From NCBI RefSeq assembly GCF_037023745.1, contig NZ_CP146101.1, positions 5,968,001 to 6,032,000 of the forward strand: DNA of 64,000 nucleotides. Reading direction: 5' to 3'. A program made the position numbers and the translations under genes. The DNA is from Streptomyces sp. SCSIO 30461. Lineage in GTDB: Bacteria; Actinomycetota; Actinomycetes; Streptomycetales; Streptomycetaceae. Under the pieces are notes generated by a model that saw only the letters and a list, made by a program, of their open reading frames with translations, was not told where the DNA came from and did not search any database. This document shows positions 18,289-30,257 of this stretch, piece by piece; the first letter of the stretch is position 1, and the number at the start of each line of letters is the position of its first letter.

Positions 18289-18678
18289 TCAAGAAGGTTC
18301 CGGCTGCCGGTGGACCGCAACCCCTGCCGCGGCGGGCTCTGCCGGGAGCTCTTCGACGACACTCGTACCCCGGCCCTCCTCGGACTCCCACTCCCAGGCC
18401 TCCTCCAGCCTCACCCGCCCGTCCGGGAGTTGGACCACCGTGGAGACACAGTGTCCGGAAGACGTCGTTCCGTCCCCCTTCAGCTGGACGTAGCGGAAAT
18501 CGAGCCGGTCACCGTCACGGGTGCCGACGAGATGTCCCCTGACCACGTCGCCACCCGCGTAGTCGGCCCAGATCCGACCGTCTAGCTCGTGATAGGCGAA
18601 CCGTGTCCTGGTGCCCACCTGGCCGGGAGCCTGGTCCGCGGCGGGGGCGAGTACGAGTCCGTCGAGCGAACGGGCCAC
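18289..18678 (-). CDS. Small lipocalin-like conserved protein (often mislabelled N-acetylglutamate synthase)
   Basis: A 129-residue all-beta-looking protein with the recurring family pattern YHELDGRIWADYAGGDVV, GHLVGTRDGDRLDFRYVQL and a C-terminal RLEEAWEWES. Similar small proteins are labelled n-acetylglutamate synthase in databases, but no GNAT acetyltransferase motif is present. I regard that label as unsupported. It starts at a GTG and lies 28 bp upstream of the FAD oxidoreductase on the same strand, so the two are probably co-transcribed. Its function is unknown; a small-ligand-binding barrel is the best structural guess. Confidence 0.75.
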   Translation of the reverse strand: MARSLDGLVLAPAADQAPGQVGTRTRFAYHELDGRIWADYAGGDVVRGHLVGTRDGDRLDFRYVQLKGDGTTSSGHCVSTVVQLPDGRVRLEEAWEWESEEGRGTSVVEELPAEPAAAGVAVHRQPEPS

Positions 18679-18736
18679 GGTGCGGGCTCCCTTACTGCGT
18701 GTTGCCGGGCGGAGTTAGGCTGACCACCGTACTGCT

Positions 18737-18830
18737 ACTCGCGGGAGCCCGGCCGCACCGGGCTGAGAGGGAGGCTGAGGCGGCCTCCGACCGTACGAAC
18801 CTGATCCGGGTCATGCCGGCGAAGGGAGGG
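18737..18830 (+). promoter_or_regulatory. TPP (Thi-box) riboswitch upstream of thiO-thiS-thiG
   Basis: The aptamer landmarks are in order: CGGGAGCCC, then GGCTGAGA (18761-18768), a variable P3 arm, then AACCTGATC (18798-18806), the CCGGGTCATGCCGGCG element and the closing GAAGGGAGGG. It ends 5 bp before the thiO ATG, so the closing strand contains the ribosome-binding site. Translational shut-off on TPP binding is therefore the likely mechanism. Confidence 0.96.
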
Positions 18831-18835
18831 TCCGG

Positions 18836-21080
<2,245 letters not shown>

Positions 21081-21256
21081 GCGGCCGATCCCGTGCCGTG
21101 GCGCGCTGTCGGTGGCCCGTGGGCGGCCGACGGGCGCTGAGGCTACCCACCGGGGGCGGGCTTCCACTCCCGATGCGTCACAGGCGCGCTGCGGTACGGT
21201 GCCGGGGGCGGTCCTGAGGGAGAACGGTCCCTTGAACGGCTCGTAGACTCGCCTGC

Positions 21257-23215
21257 GTGGATACGACCCTTCAGGACCCTCTCGTCGGGCAGCTGCTCGA
21301 CGGCCGCTACCGCGTCGACGCGCGCATCGCCGTCGGTGGGATGGCCACGGTCTACCGGGCCGTGGACATCCGGCTCGACCGGGTACTCGCCCTCAAGGTG
21401 ATGCACCCGGAACTCGCCGCGGACGCGTCCTTCGTCGAGCGCTTCATCCGTGAGGCGAAGTCCGTGGCCCGGCTGTCCCACCCCAATGTGGTGGGGGTGT
21501 ACGACCAGGGGGCGCAGGGCGCGTACGTCTTCCTGGCGATGGAGTACGTCCCCGGGTGCAATCTGCGCGATGTGCTGCGGGAACGTGGCGCGCTCCAGGC
21601 ACGGGCCGCGCTGGACATCCTGGAGCCGGTACTCGCGGCACTCGGGGCGGCCCACCGGGCCGGGTTCGTGCACCGCGACATGAAGCCGGAGAACGTGCTC
21701 ATAGGCGACGACGGCCGGGTCAAGGTGGCCGACTTCGGCCTGGTCAGGGCCGTGGGCTCCGTGACGAACACCACGGGCTCGGTGCTCGGGACCGTGTCGT
21801 ACCTCGCACCGGAGCAGATCGAGTCGGGCACGGCCGGCACCGAGGCCGATGTGTACGCCTGTGGCGTGATGCTCTACGAGATGCTGACCGGCGCCAAGCC
21901 GCACACCGGTGACTCCCCCGCTCAGGTCCTCTACCAGCATCTGAACGAGGACGTGCCCGCACCGTCCGCCGCCGTGCCGGGGCTGCCCACCGAGCTCGAC
22001 ACGCTGGTGGCCGCCGCCACCGGCCGCGATCCACAGTCACGCCCGGCCGACGCGGTCGCGCTGCTGGCCCTCACGCGCGGGGCGCGCGCCGGTCTGAGCG
22101 ACGCGCAGCTCGACGCCGTACCGCCGCAGTCCAGAGCCGTGGAGCACGACGCCGCCGGCGACCGTACGAGTGTGATCCCGCGTGCGGTCCCATCGGGGCA
22201 GGTCCCGGCGGGGCACGGCGCAGTGGGGCACGGGACCGCCCAGCAGGGCGGCGTCGAGCACACCAGCCGCCTGGTGCTGCCGGCCGACGCCCCCGAGGGC
22301 TTCGCTCCGCCGCGTCGGTGGCAGCGCCCCCGCCGGAGCGTGCTCGCGGTGGTCGTGGCCGCGCTGCTGCTCCTCGGGGTGGGCACGGGGGTCTGGTACG
22401 TCAACTCAGGACAATTCACCCGGGTGCCCTCCGTACTCGGCAAGACCGAGGCGGAGGCGAGGAAGCGCCTCACCGACGCCGGCCTGGACGTCGAGCCGTC
22501 CAGGAAGGACTACAGCGACATCTACGAGCGCGGGACCGTCATGGCCGCCGACCCCGCACAGGGCAAGCGCATCCGGCAGAACGGTTCGGTGACGCTGGTG
22601 ATCTCGCGGGGGCCCGAGATCGTCGACGTCCCCAAGCTGCAGGGGCTGAACCTCGCCGACGCGCGCAATGCCCTGCGCAAGGCCGGTCTGGCTCCGGGCG
22701 CGGTCACCAGGAAGTTCGACGAGAATGCCGCGCAGGGCACCGTCACCGACTCGGATCCGGTGGCCGGCATCGGTGTGCGCGCGGACTCGGCGGTGGCGCT
22801 GGTCGTCAGCAAGGGCGCGCCGATCGGCGCCCCGGGAATCGTCGGCGAGACCGTGGACGACGCCACGGCCGCACTGGAGGAGGCCGGGCTGAAGGTCAGG
22901 ATCGCGCCCGAGCGCGTCCACTCCCCCGAGCAGGCGGGTGCGGTCGCCGCTCAGGTGCCGGCGGAAGGCGCCCGGCTGGCCGCGGGGGACACCGTCACGC
23001 TCACCGTCTCCAAGGGCCCTCGCATGATCCGGGTGCCGGACGTCATCGGCGATGATGTCGACTCGGCGACCGACGAGCTCAAGGCCGCCGGATTCGAGGT
23101 GAAGGTCGAACGGAGCTTCCCGTTCCTCGGCACCGAGGTCCAGAGCCAGTCCGTGGCCGGAGGCGGGCAGGCTCCCGAGGGCAGCACCGTCACCATCAAG
23201 ACCAAGGGATTCTGA
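21257..23215 (+). CDS. PASTA-domain Ser/Thr protein kinase (PknB/PknL type)
   Basis: A 652-residue membrane kinase. The N-terminal kinase domain has Lys47 (ALKVMHPEL), the catalytic loop HRDMKPENV (Asp141), DFG at 159-161 and APEQ. A juxtamembrane linker of about 80 residues leads to one transmembrane helix (about 355-378; VVVAALLLLGVGTGVWYV). Four extracytoplasmic PASTA repeats run to the C-terminus, each ending in a VTLVISRGP-like strand. PASTA domains bind muropeptides or lipid II, so it probably couples cell-wall state to phosphorylation. It starts at a GTG. The gene content resembles the M. tuberculosis pknL neighbourhood (Rv2175c and DAHP synthase nearby). Confidence 0.95.
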   Translation: MDTTLQDPLVGQLLDGRYRVDARIAVGGMATVYRAVDIRLDRVLALKVMHPELAADASFVERFIREAKSVARLSHPNVVGVYDQGAQGAYVFLAMEYVPGCNLRDVLRERGALQARAALDILEPVLAALGAAHRAGFVHRDMKPENVLIGDDGRVKVADFGLVRAVGSVTNTTGSVLGTVSYLAPEQIESGTAGTEADVYACGVMLYEMLTGAKPHTGDSPAQVLYQHLNEDVPAPSAAVPGLPTELDTLVAAATGRDPQSRPADAVALLALTRGARAGLSDAQLDAVPPQSRAVEHDAAGDRTSVIPRAVPSGQVPAGHGAVGHGTAQQGGVEHTSRLVLPADAPEGFAPPRRWQRPRRSVLAVVVAALLLLGVGTGVWYVNSGQFTRVPSVLGKTEAEARKRLTDAGLDVEPSRKDYSDIYERGTVMAADPAQGKRIRQNGSVTLVISRGPEIVDVPKLQGLNLADARNALRKAGLAPGAVTRKFDENAAQGTVTDSDPVAGIGVRADSAVALVVSKGAPIGAPGIVGETVDDATAALEEAGLKVRIAPERVHSPEQAGAVAAQVPAEGARLAAGDTVTLTVSKGPRMIRVPDVIGDDVDSATDELKAAGFEVKVERSFPFLGTEVQSQSVAGGGQAPEGSTVTIKTKGF

Positions 23216-23231
23216 GAGAGGGTTCGGAGCC

Positions 23232-24086
23232 ATGCGCAATCCCGTCGGCGCCCATGTCCCCGTGGCCGGCGGCCTGGCCAGGACGGGCCTGGCGTACGCG
23301 CGCGAGATCGGCGCCGAGACCGTCCAGGTCTTCGTCGCCAATCCGCGCGGCTGGGCCACACCGCCCGGGAGCCCGACGCAGGACGACCGCTTCCGCGCAG
23401 AGTGCGCGGACGGCGGCATACCGGTGTACGTACACGCCCCGTATCTGATCAACTTCGGTTCGCACACCCCGGCGACCGCTGAGAAGTCGGTGGAGTCGAT
23501 GCGGCACTCACTGCGCCGCGGCCGGGAGATCGGCGCCCTGGGTGTGGTGGTGCACACCGGTTCGGCGACCGGGGGCCGTTCCCGCGAGATGGCTCTGCGG
23601 CAGGTGCGCGAGCTGGTGCTGCCGCTGCTCGACGAACTGACACACGACGACGATCCCCAGCTGCTGCTGGAGCCCACGGCCGGGCAGGGCTTCTCACTCT
23701 GCTCCTCGGTCGATGACCTCGGGTCGTACTTCGCGGCGCTGGACGCCCATCCGAGACTGGCCGTCTGCCTGGACACCTGCCATGTCTTCGCCGCCGGCCA
23801 CGATCTGGCCGCGTCCGGAGGGGTCAAGGAGACCCTGGATCTGCTGGTGGACACGGTCGGCCAGGGACGACTGAAACTGGTCCACGCCAATGACTCCAAG
23901 GAGTCGGTGGGCTCGCACCGGGACCGGCACGCGAACATCGGCGCGGGCCATATCGGCGAGGTGGCGTTCGCGGAGCTGATGGCGCATCCCGCCGCGGAGG
24001 GCGTGCCGCTGGTCATCGAGACCCCGGGTCCGCAGGAGGCCTACGCGGCGGACGTGGCGCGGCTGAAACGACTGCGCCCGCCCTGA
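23232..24086 (+). CDS. nfo: Deoxyribonuclease IV (AP endonuclease family 2)
   Basis: A 284-residue TIM-barrel zinc endonuclease acting at abasic sites in base-excision repair. Metal-ligand motifs are all present: YVHAPYLINFGS, VVHTGSATGG, LLEPTAGQG, LDTCHVFAAGHD, NDSKESVGSHRDRHANIG and the C-terminal PLVIETPG. It begins 16 bp after the kinase stop with a GAGAGGG ribosome-binding site, so it may be read through from the kinase gene. Confidence 0.94.
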   Translation: MRNPVGAHVPVAGGLARTGLAYAREIGAETVQVFVANPRGWATPPGSPTQDDRFRAECADGGIPVYVHAPYLINFGSHTPATAEKSVESMRHSLRRGREIGALGVVVHTGSATGGRSREMALRQVRELVLPLLDELTHDDDPQLLLEPTAGQGFSLCSSVDDLGSYFAALDAHPRLAVCLDTCHVFAAGHDLAASGGVKETLDLLVDTVGQGRLKLVHANDSKESVGSHRDRHANIGAGHIGEVAFAELMAHPAAEGVPLVIETPGPQEAYAADVARLKRLRPP

Positions 24087-24113
24087 CGACCGGCGGCCGC
24101 GGTCGGCGCGCGG

Positions 24114-24755
24114 TCAGAGCTCGGGGCCGTCCCCCGGCTCCTCCTGGTAGGAATAACGCTGCTCCCGCCAGGGATCGCCGAGGTTGTGATAGCCCCGCTC
24201 CTCCCAGAAGCCGCGGCGATCGGCGGTCATGTACTCCACACCCCTCACCCACTTCGGGCCCTTCCAGGCGTACAGATGCGGGACGACGAGCCGCAGCGGG
24301 AAACCGTGTTCGGCGGTGAGCAGCTCACCGTCCTTATGGGTGGCGAAAATCGTACGGTCGGAGAGGAAGTCGGCCAGTCGCAGATTGGCGCTGTAGCCGT
24401 ACTCGGCCCAGACCATGACATGGGTGACGGACGGGGCGGGCGGGGCGAGCTCGACGATCGTCCGGGCGGGTACACCGCCCCATTCGGCCCCCAGCATGCT
24501 GAACTTCGTCACGCAGTGCAGGTCGGCCACGATCGTCGCGAACGGCAGCGCCGAGAAGTCCTCGTGGTTCCAGCAGCGCTTCTCGCCGTCCGCCGTGGCG
24601 CCGAAGACCCGGAACTCCCAGCGGTCGGCCTTGAACTTGGGTACGGGCCCGTAGTGGGTGACGGGCCAGCCACGCTGCAATCGCTGCCCCGGAGGTAGCC
24701 CGGACTGCTCGGACTCGCGTATTTCCCGGCTCTCCGGCTGACCCATGCCATCCAT
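24114..24755 (-). CDS. Sulfite-oxidase-like molybdopterin oxidoreductase
   Basis: A 213-residue cytoplasmic protein of the Mo-cofactor oxidoreductase fold (SUOX/MsrP-like). The Mo-ligand cysteine is in HCVTKFSMLGAEWGGV, and the pterin-site pattern continues through RLVVPHLYAWKGPKWV. The C-terminal YMTADRRGFWEERGYHN is characteristic of the actinobacterial small family. There is no Tat or Sec signal. The start may be the ATG at 24755 (MDGMGQPE) or three codons later at 24746; neither has a strong Shine-Dalgarno. The substrate is not established. Confidence 0.88.
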   Translation of the reverse strand: MDGMGQPESREIRESEQSGLPPGQRLQRGWPVTHYGPVPKFKADRWEFRVFGATADGEKRCWNHEDFSALPFATIVADLHCVTKFSMLGAEWGGVPARTIVELAPPAPSVTHVMVWAEYGYSANLRLADFLSDRTIFATHKDGELLTAEHGFPLRLVVPHLYAWKGPKWVRGVEYMTADRRGFWEERGYHNLGDPWREQRYSYQEEPGDGPEL

Positions 24756-24902
24756 GGTGACAGACCGGGAGGGGTGGTCATGACCAGGTCTGGGCCGATT
24801 CGGGCAACTCCTACTAAGCATGCACTTACTGGACGGCCATGGATCACGGTGCGAGGATGCGCCCATCCTGCCCCAGTCACACGCGCGGAAGGAGCCTCTG
24901 CG

Positions 24903-25382
24903 ATGCAGGGCGACCCTGAGGTCATCGAGTTCCTCAATGAACAGCTGACCGCCGAATTGACCGCGATCAACCAGTACTTCCTGCACGCGAAGATGCAGGA
25001 GAACTTCGGCTGGACCAAGCTCGCCAAGTACACCCGGGCCGAATCGTTCGACGAGATGAAGCACGCGGAGGTGCTCACCGACCGGATCCTGTTCCTGGAC
25101 GGCCTGCCGAACTACCAGCGACTCTTCCACGTGCGGATCGGGCAGACGGTCACCGAGATGTTCCAGGCCGACCGGCAGGTCGAGGTCGAGGCCATCGACC
25201 GGCTGCGGCGCGGGATCGAGATCATGCGGAACAAGGGCGACATCACTTCGGCCAACATCTTCGAGTCGATCCTGGCGGACGAGGAGCACCACATCGACTA
25301 CCTCGACACCCAGCTCGAGCTGGTCGAGAAGCTCGGGGAGCCGCTGTACATCGCCCAGCTGATCGAGCAGCCCGAGAGCTGA
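24903..25382 (+). CDS. bfr: Bacterioferritin
   Basis: A 159-residue haem-containing ferritin storing iron in a 24-mer shell. The di-iron ligands are complete: Glu18, Glu51, His54, Glu94, Glu127 and His130. The haem axial Met52 is present (DEMKHAEVLTDR). The ATG at 24903 has an AGGAG site 11 bp upstream; a longer in-frame extension to 24774 lacks conserved sequence. It converges on the bacterioferritin-associated ferredoxin gene with only 11 bp between the stops, so the store and release proteins are neighbours. Confidence 0.96.
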   Translation: MQGDPEVIEFLNEQLTAELTAINQYFLHAKMQENFGWTKLAKYTRAESFDEMKHAEVLTDRILFLDGLPNYQRLFHVRIGQTVTEMFQADRQVEVEAIDRLRRGIEIMRNKGDITSANIFESILADEEHHIDYLDTQLELVEKLGEPLYIAQLIEQPES

Positions 25383-25393
25383 TCGGGCCGGAC

Positions 25394-25717
25394 TCAGGCT
25401 GCCTCGGGCAGCGCCTGCGGGAACTCAGGCGCGGGTGCCGGCAGCTCGACGGCGGACGCGCCGTCGTCCGACTCGCCAGGCGGCGCGTCAGGGCCTGCGG
25501 ACAGCGCGGCGGCACTGTCGCCCTTCTCCAGGAGCTCCCGGCGAGGGCACGCGCCGCGTCCGAGCAGCCCCTGGATCCGACGGACGCAGGAACCGCAGTC
25601 CGTGCCCGCCTTCGAGACCGAGGCGATCTGGCGGGGGGTGCAGGCACCGGCCTCCGCGTGCTCCTTGACCTGCTTCTCGGTGATGCCGAAGCACGAGCAG
25701 ACGTACACGCGGTTCAC
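25394..25717 (-). CDS. bfd: Bacterioferritin-associated ferredoxin-like [2Fe-2S] protein
   Basis: A 107-residue protein whose first 55 residues are a BFD-like [2Fe-2S] domain. The cluster ligands are C-x-C (VYVCSCFGIT) and C-x2-C (GTDCGSCVRRIQ). The rest is an acidic Pro/Ala-rich tail absent from short Bfd proteins. Bfd donates electrons to bacterioferritin to mobilise stored iron. An iron box 54 bp upstream of the ATG predicts repression by a DmdR/DtxR-type regulator when iron is plentiful, which fits the release role. Confidence 0.9.
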   Translation of the reverse strand: MNRVYVCSCFGITEKQVKEHAEAGACTPRQIASVSKAGTDCGSCVRRIQGLLGRGACPRRELLEKGDSAAALSAGPDAPPGESDDGASAVELPAPAPEFPQALPEAA

Positions 25718-25770
25718 CTCCCGATGGGATCGGATCGTCGGATCGGATCGACAGTGGCGCCATCCCGATG

Positions 25771-25789
25771 ATCGGTGAGGCTAACCTAA
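25771..25789 (-). promoter_or_regulatory. Iron box (DmdR/DtxR-type operator) upstream of bfd
   Basis: Read on the minus strand, the 19-mer TTAGGTTAGCCTCACCGAT matches the DtxR/DmdR consensus TTAGGTTAGGCTCACCTAA at 16 of 19 positions. It lies in the expected promoter zone of bfd. Confidence 0.85.
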
Positions 25790-25830
25790 CCTTACCCGCC
25801 GCCCTGGGGTGGCAAAAGCCCCGGACGCAA

Positions 25831-25867
25831 CTGTGGGGCGCGGATCACAAGGATCCGCGCCCCACAG
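25831..25867 (-). terminator. Perfect 16-bp hairpin terminator after aroH
   Basis: Arms 25831-25846 and 25852-25867 pair perfectly around a 5-nt loop. It begins 39 bp beyond the stop codon of the minus-strand DAHP synthase gene and shields the divergent bfd promoter. Confidence 0.88.
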
Positions 25868-25906
25868 TCATGTCGGGTGACGGCGAGCGATCACCGTCCG
25901 TGATCA

Positions 25907-27328
<1,422 letters not shown>

Positions 27329-27459
27329 TCAGTGAGCCCTGCCACGCTCCTCCCGCTCTGCGCGGAAGCCCGGGGGACGCGGGCCGGATCACGCCGTATA
27401 GCCTCTCCCGCAGATGGGGGACTGACATGGACACCGGCGGCGTGGGCGGTTAGGGCGAC

Positions 27460-28002
27460 GTGCGAAATGCGCGGGCGGCAGCGGCGATCACCGGGGCAGT
27501 GCTGTGCCTCGGTATGTCGATCTGGGGGGTCTGGTTGGTCTTCGGTGCCAGGTTGACGGCGGTGACGGGCTCGGGCCCCGCCGACGGGGTCCTCACCGTG
27601 TCGGAGTGCCACGGCAACCACGACATCGGCGGCAGCCTGCCCGGTGTCGACTGCGAGGGCGCCTTCGCAGCCGCGGGCAGCCGCGGCTCCGCCTCCCAGG
27701 ACGATGTGGTGCTGGTGGGAGCCGCCGAGGACTACCCCGCGGGCAGCCGGGTCGAGGTGCGGCTGACCGACGGCGCGGCCTTCGAACCCTCGCCCGTCGA
27801 GTTCGTGACGTATGCGAGTTGGGCTGCCCTGCTGCTCACCCCGGGAGCGGTGGCGTGTCTGTGGCTGTCGGCCGTGGCCTGGCGCGGTGTGGCCCCGGCA
27901 CCCGGTGGATACGCCCTGCTGGTCTTCGTCGGCGGAATCGGCGTGCTGCTGCTCGGCCTGGTGGCCCAGCTGCTGACCTCGATCGTCGTCGCACTGTTCT
28001 GA
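27460..28002 (+). CDS. Small membrane protein of unknown function
   Basis: A 180-residue protein not assigned to a known family. It has an N-terminal hydrophobic segment (about 8-30). An exposed domain with two cysteines (SECHGNHDIGGSLPGVDCEG), possibly a disulfide, follows to about residue 112. Two C-terminal transmembrane helices come next (about 118-138 and 149-175). Codon use is strongly gene-like. It starts at GTG 27460 and ends 22 bp before the trp leader peptide, so transcripts could run into the attenuator region. Confidence 0.7.
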   Translation: MRNARAAAAITGAVLCLGMSIWGVWLVFGARLTAVTGSGPADGVLTVSECHGNHDIGGSLPGVDCEGAFAAAGSRGSASQDDVVLVGAAEDYPAGSRVEVRLTDGAAFEPSPVEFVTYASWAALLLTPGAVACLWLSAVAWRGVAPAPGGYALLVFVGGIGVLLLGLVAQLLTSIVVALF

Positions 28003-28024
28003 GCGCGCTGCTAAGGTGCCTCGC

Positions 28025-28099
28025 ATGTACGCGCTGACCGACCGGAACCGGTGGTGGCCCGCTGAGACGGCGGCCCACCTCATCGCGCGTGCACACTGA
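28025..28099 (+). CDS. trpL: trp leader peptide
   Basis: A 24-residue frame, MYALTDRNRWWPAETAAHLI then ARAH and a stop. Tandem Trp codons (TGG TGG, 28052-28057) sit mid-peptide, and an attenuator hairpin follows at 28130-28152. Anthranilate synthase begins 115 bp after its stop. This is the classic arrangement for ribosome-stalling control: scarcity of charged Trp-tRNA stalls the ribosome and favours antitermination. Confidence 0.9.
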   Translation: MYALTDRNRWWPAETAAHLIARAH

Positions 28100-28129
28100 G
28101 GATCCGAGACGATCCGAACGATCATCGCG

Positions 28130-28152
28130 AAGGCCGCCCGAGGGGCGGCCTT
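28130..28152 (+). terminator. trp attenuator terminator
   Basis: A perfect 10-bp GC-rich stem (AAGGCCGCCC with its complement, arms 28130-28139 and 28143-28152), a 3-nt loop and a T-rich downstream run (CTTCCGTTT). It sits between the Trp-rich leader peptide and the anthranilate synthase gene. An upstream competing stem would involve the Trp-codon region and the GATCCGA/GATCCGA repeat at about 28100-28117. Confidence 0.88.
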
Positions 28153-28214
28153 CTTCCGTTTCCGGGGTCGTTCCTCCCTGACGCACTCCTCTGCCGTGGA
28201 AGGAACAACCCCCG

Positions 28215-30167
28215 ATGAAACCGCTGCACCCGATGAAACCGCTTCATCCCATGGGCCCCATGGACATCGTCGGCAGACTCCTGGACGACGACGCGGGTCC
28301 CCTCCGCCCGTTCGCGCTGCTGCGCAGGCGTACTCCCGGCCGCGAACGGGACACCGTCGATGTGCTGATCGGCCCGGTCCACCAGGCGCGGTGCCTGGCC
28401 GACGTCCCGGTGGGCGGGCTGCCCTCCCTCGCGCTGGTGCCCTTCCGGCAGATCAGGGAGCGCGGCTTCGAGGTGCGCGACGACGGCACCCCGCTCGCGG
28501 TGCTGGTCGCGGAGGAGGCGTACGAGCTGACGACCGGTGAGCTGCTGGACCGCCTGCCCGGGCATGAAGTGCGGGTCGAGCGCGGTGTCTTCGACATCGG
28601 GGACGAGGAGTACGCGCGGACGGTGCGCCGCGTCGTCGACGAGGAGATCGGGCGGGGCGAGGGTGCGAACTTCGTCGTAAGGCGCACTTTCACGGGCGAG
28701 ATCCCCGGTTTCGACAGGTCCGACGCGCTCGCCCTGTTCAGGCGGCTGCTGGAGGGTGAGCGCGGCGCGTACTGGACGTTCGTCGTGCACACCGGTGACC
28801 GCACCCTGGTGGGCGCGAGCCCCGAGGTGCATGTCCGGATGTCGGGCGGGACCGTGGTGATGAACCCGATCAGCGGAACGTACCGCCATCCGGCCGGCGG
28901 GCCGTCGGTGGACGGGCTGCTGGACTTCCTCGCCGACCGCAAGGAGACCGACGAGCTCTCCATGGTGGTGGACGAGGAACTGAAGATGATGTGCACGGTC
29001 GGCGACAAGGGCGGCGTGGTGATCGGCCCGCGGCTCAAGGAGATGGCGCATCTCGCGCACACCGAGTACGAACTGCGCGGACGCTCCTCGCTCGACGTGC
29101 GGGATGTGCTGCGCGAGACCATGTTCGCCGCCACGGTCACCGGCTCCCCCGTGCAGAACGCCTGCCGGGTGATCGCCCGCCACGAACCCACCGGGCGCGG
29201 CTACTACGCGGGGGCCCTGGCCCTGCTCGGACAGGACGCGAACGGGGCGCAGACCCTGGACTCGCCGATCCTGATCCGCACCGCGGACATCTCCGCGTCG
29301 GGTGCGCTGCGCGTGCCCGTCGGCGCGACGCTGGTCCGGCACTCGGACCCGATGTCCGAGGTGGCGGAGACCCATGCCAAGGCCGCGGCGGTCCTGTCCG
29401 CGCTGGGCGTGGTGCGCCCCGGCACCGTCCCACGGGATGCCGGTACGGGACGCCGGCGGCTGGCCGACGACCCCCGGGTACGGGCGGCACTGGACGCGCG
29501 CCGGAACGAACTGGCGCCGTTCTGGCTGCGGATGCAGTCCCTGCCTCCGCAGGTCAGCGGGCACGCCTTGGTGGTGGACGGCGAGGACGCCTTCACCGCG
29601 ATGCTGGCCCATGTGCTGCGCGGGGCGGGCCTGGAGGTGACCGTACGCCGCTACGACGAGCCCGGAGTGCGCGAAGCGGCCCTCTCCCACGAGGGCACGG
29701 TCGTACTCGGCCCCGGACCGGGCGACCCGTCGGACGGCGGCGATCCCAGGATGCGCCAGCTGCGCTCGCTGACGGCCGACCTGCTGGGCAGGGGCGGTGC
29801 CGGCGGGAGCCAAGGGCTGCTCGGGGTCTGCCTGGGCCACGAGCTCATCGCGGCGGAACTCGGCCTGCCGATCGCCCGCAAGGAGACGCCGTTCCAGGGT
29901 GCCCAGGCGCGGATCGGTCTCTTCGGCGACGAGGAGACGGTCGGCTTCTACAACAGCTTCACGGCGGTGTGCGACGAGGAGGCCCGCGAGCGGCTGTCGG
30001 CACTCGGGATCGAGGTCAGCCGCGACACGGGGACGAAGGAGGTGCACGCGCTGCGCGGGGACGGTTTTGCGGGGATCCAGTTCCACCCCGAGTCGGTGCT
30101 GACCCTGCGGGGCCCGGAGATCGTGCGCGCACTGCTGAAGGGGCTGGTCAGGGAGCCCTCGGTGTAG
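28215..30167 (+). CDS. trpEG: Fused anthranilate synthase (component I + glutamine amidotransferase)
   Basis: A 650-residue bifunctional enzyme making anthranilate from chorismate and glutamine. The N-terminal chorismate-binding domain (to about 420) has NPISGTYRHP, TGSPVQNACRVI and ADISASGALRVPVGATLV. The C-terminal class I glutaminase (about 455-645) has LLGVCLGHELIA (nucleophile Cys) and the His/Glu of IQFHPES. The start is ambiguous: a duplicated 18-bp segment gives MKPLHPMKPLHPMGPM, with four candidate Met codons; the first is used. Control is by the Trp attenuator upstream. It may serve primary Trp synthesis or a secondary product. Confidence 0.93.
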   Translation: MKPLHPMKPLHPMGPMDIVGRLLDDDAGPLRPFALLRRRTPGRERDTVDVLIGPVHQARCLADVPVGGLPSLALVPFRQIRERGFEVRDDGTPLAVLVAEEAYELTTGELLDRLPGHEVRVERGVFDIGDEEYARTVRRVVDEEIGRGEGANFVVRRTFTGEIPGFDRSDALALFRRLLEGERGAYWTFVVHTGDRTLVGASPEVHVRMSGGTVVMNPISGTYRHPAGGPSVDGLLDFLADRKETDELSMVVDEELKMMCTVGDKGGVVIGPRLKEMAHLAHTEYELRGRSSLDVRDVLRETMFAATVTGSPVQNACRVIARHEPTGRGYYAGALALLGQDANGAQTLDSPILIRTADISASGALRVPVGATLVRHSDPMSEVAETHAKAAAVLSALGVVRPGTVPRDAGTGRRRLADDPRVRAALDARRNELAPFWLRMQSLPPQVSGHALVVDGEDAFTAMLAHVLRGAGLEVTVRRYDEPGVREAALSHEGTVVLGPGPGDPSDGGDPRMRQLRSLTADLLGRGGAGGSQGLLGVCLGHELIAAELGLPIARKETPFQGAQARIGLFGDEETVGFYNSFTAVCDEEARERLSALGIEVSRDTGTKEVHALRGDGFAGIQFHPESVLTLRGPEIVRALLKGLVREPSV

Positions 30168-30170
30168 GGC

Positions 30171-30243
30171 CCGAAGCCGAAGCCGGCAGCCCGGGGCCCG
30201 CCCGGCGGCTGCGGGCGGAGCCTCGGGCCGGCTTCGGCTTCGG
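30171..30243. terminator. Bidirectional hairpin terminator between trpEG and pfkA
   Basis: Perfect 17-bp arms (30171-30187 and 30227-30243, built of GAAGCC repeats) enclose a GC-rich 39-nt apical segment. It lies between the convergent anthranilate synthase (ends 30167) and phosphofructokinase (ends 30258) genes. Confidence 0.82.
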
Positions 30244-30257
30244 CTTCGGACGTGCCA

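Noticed and set aside
28122..30086. 654-residue minus-strand frame opposite the anthranilate synthase gene
   Set aside because: It is a mirror frame of a real gene and has no recognisable domain. The same reasoning applies to 1335-3056, 22406-24016 and 41115-43067 on the minus strand.
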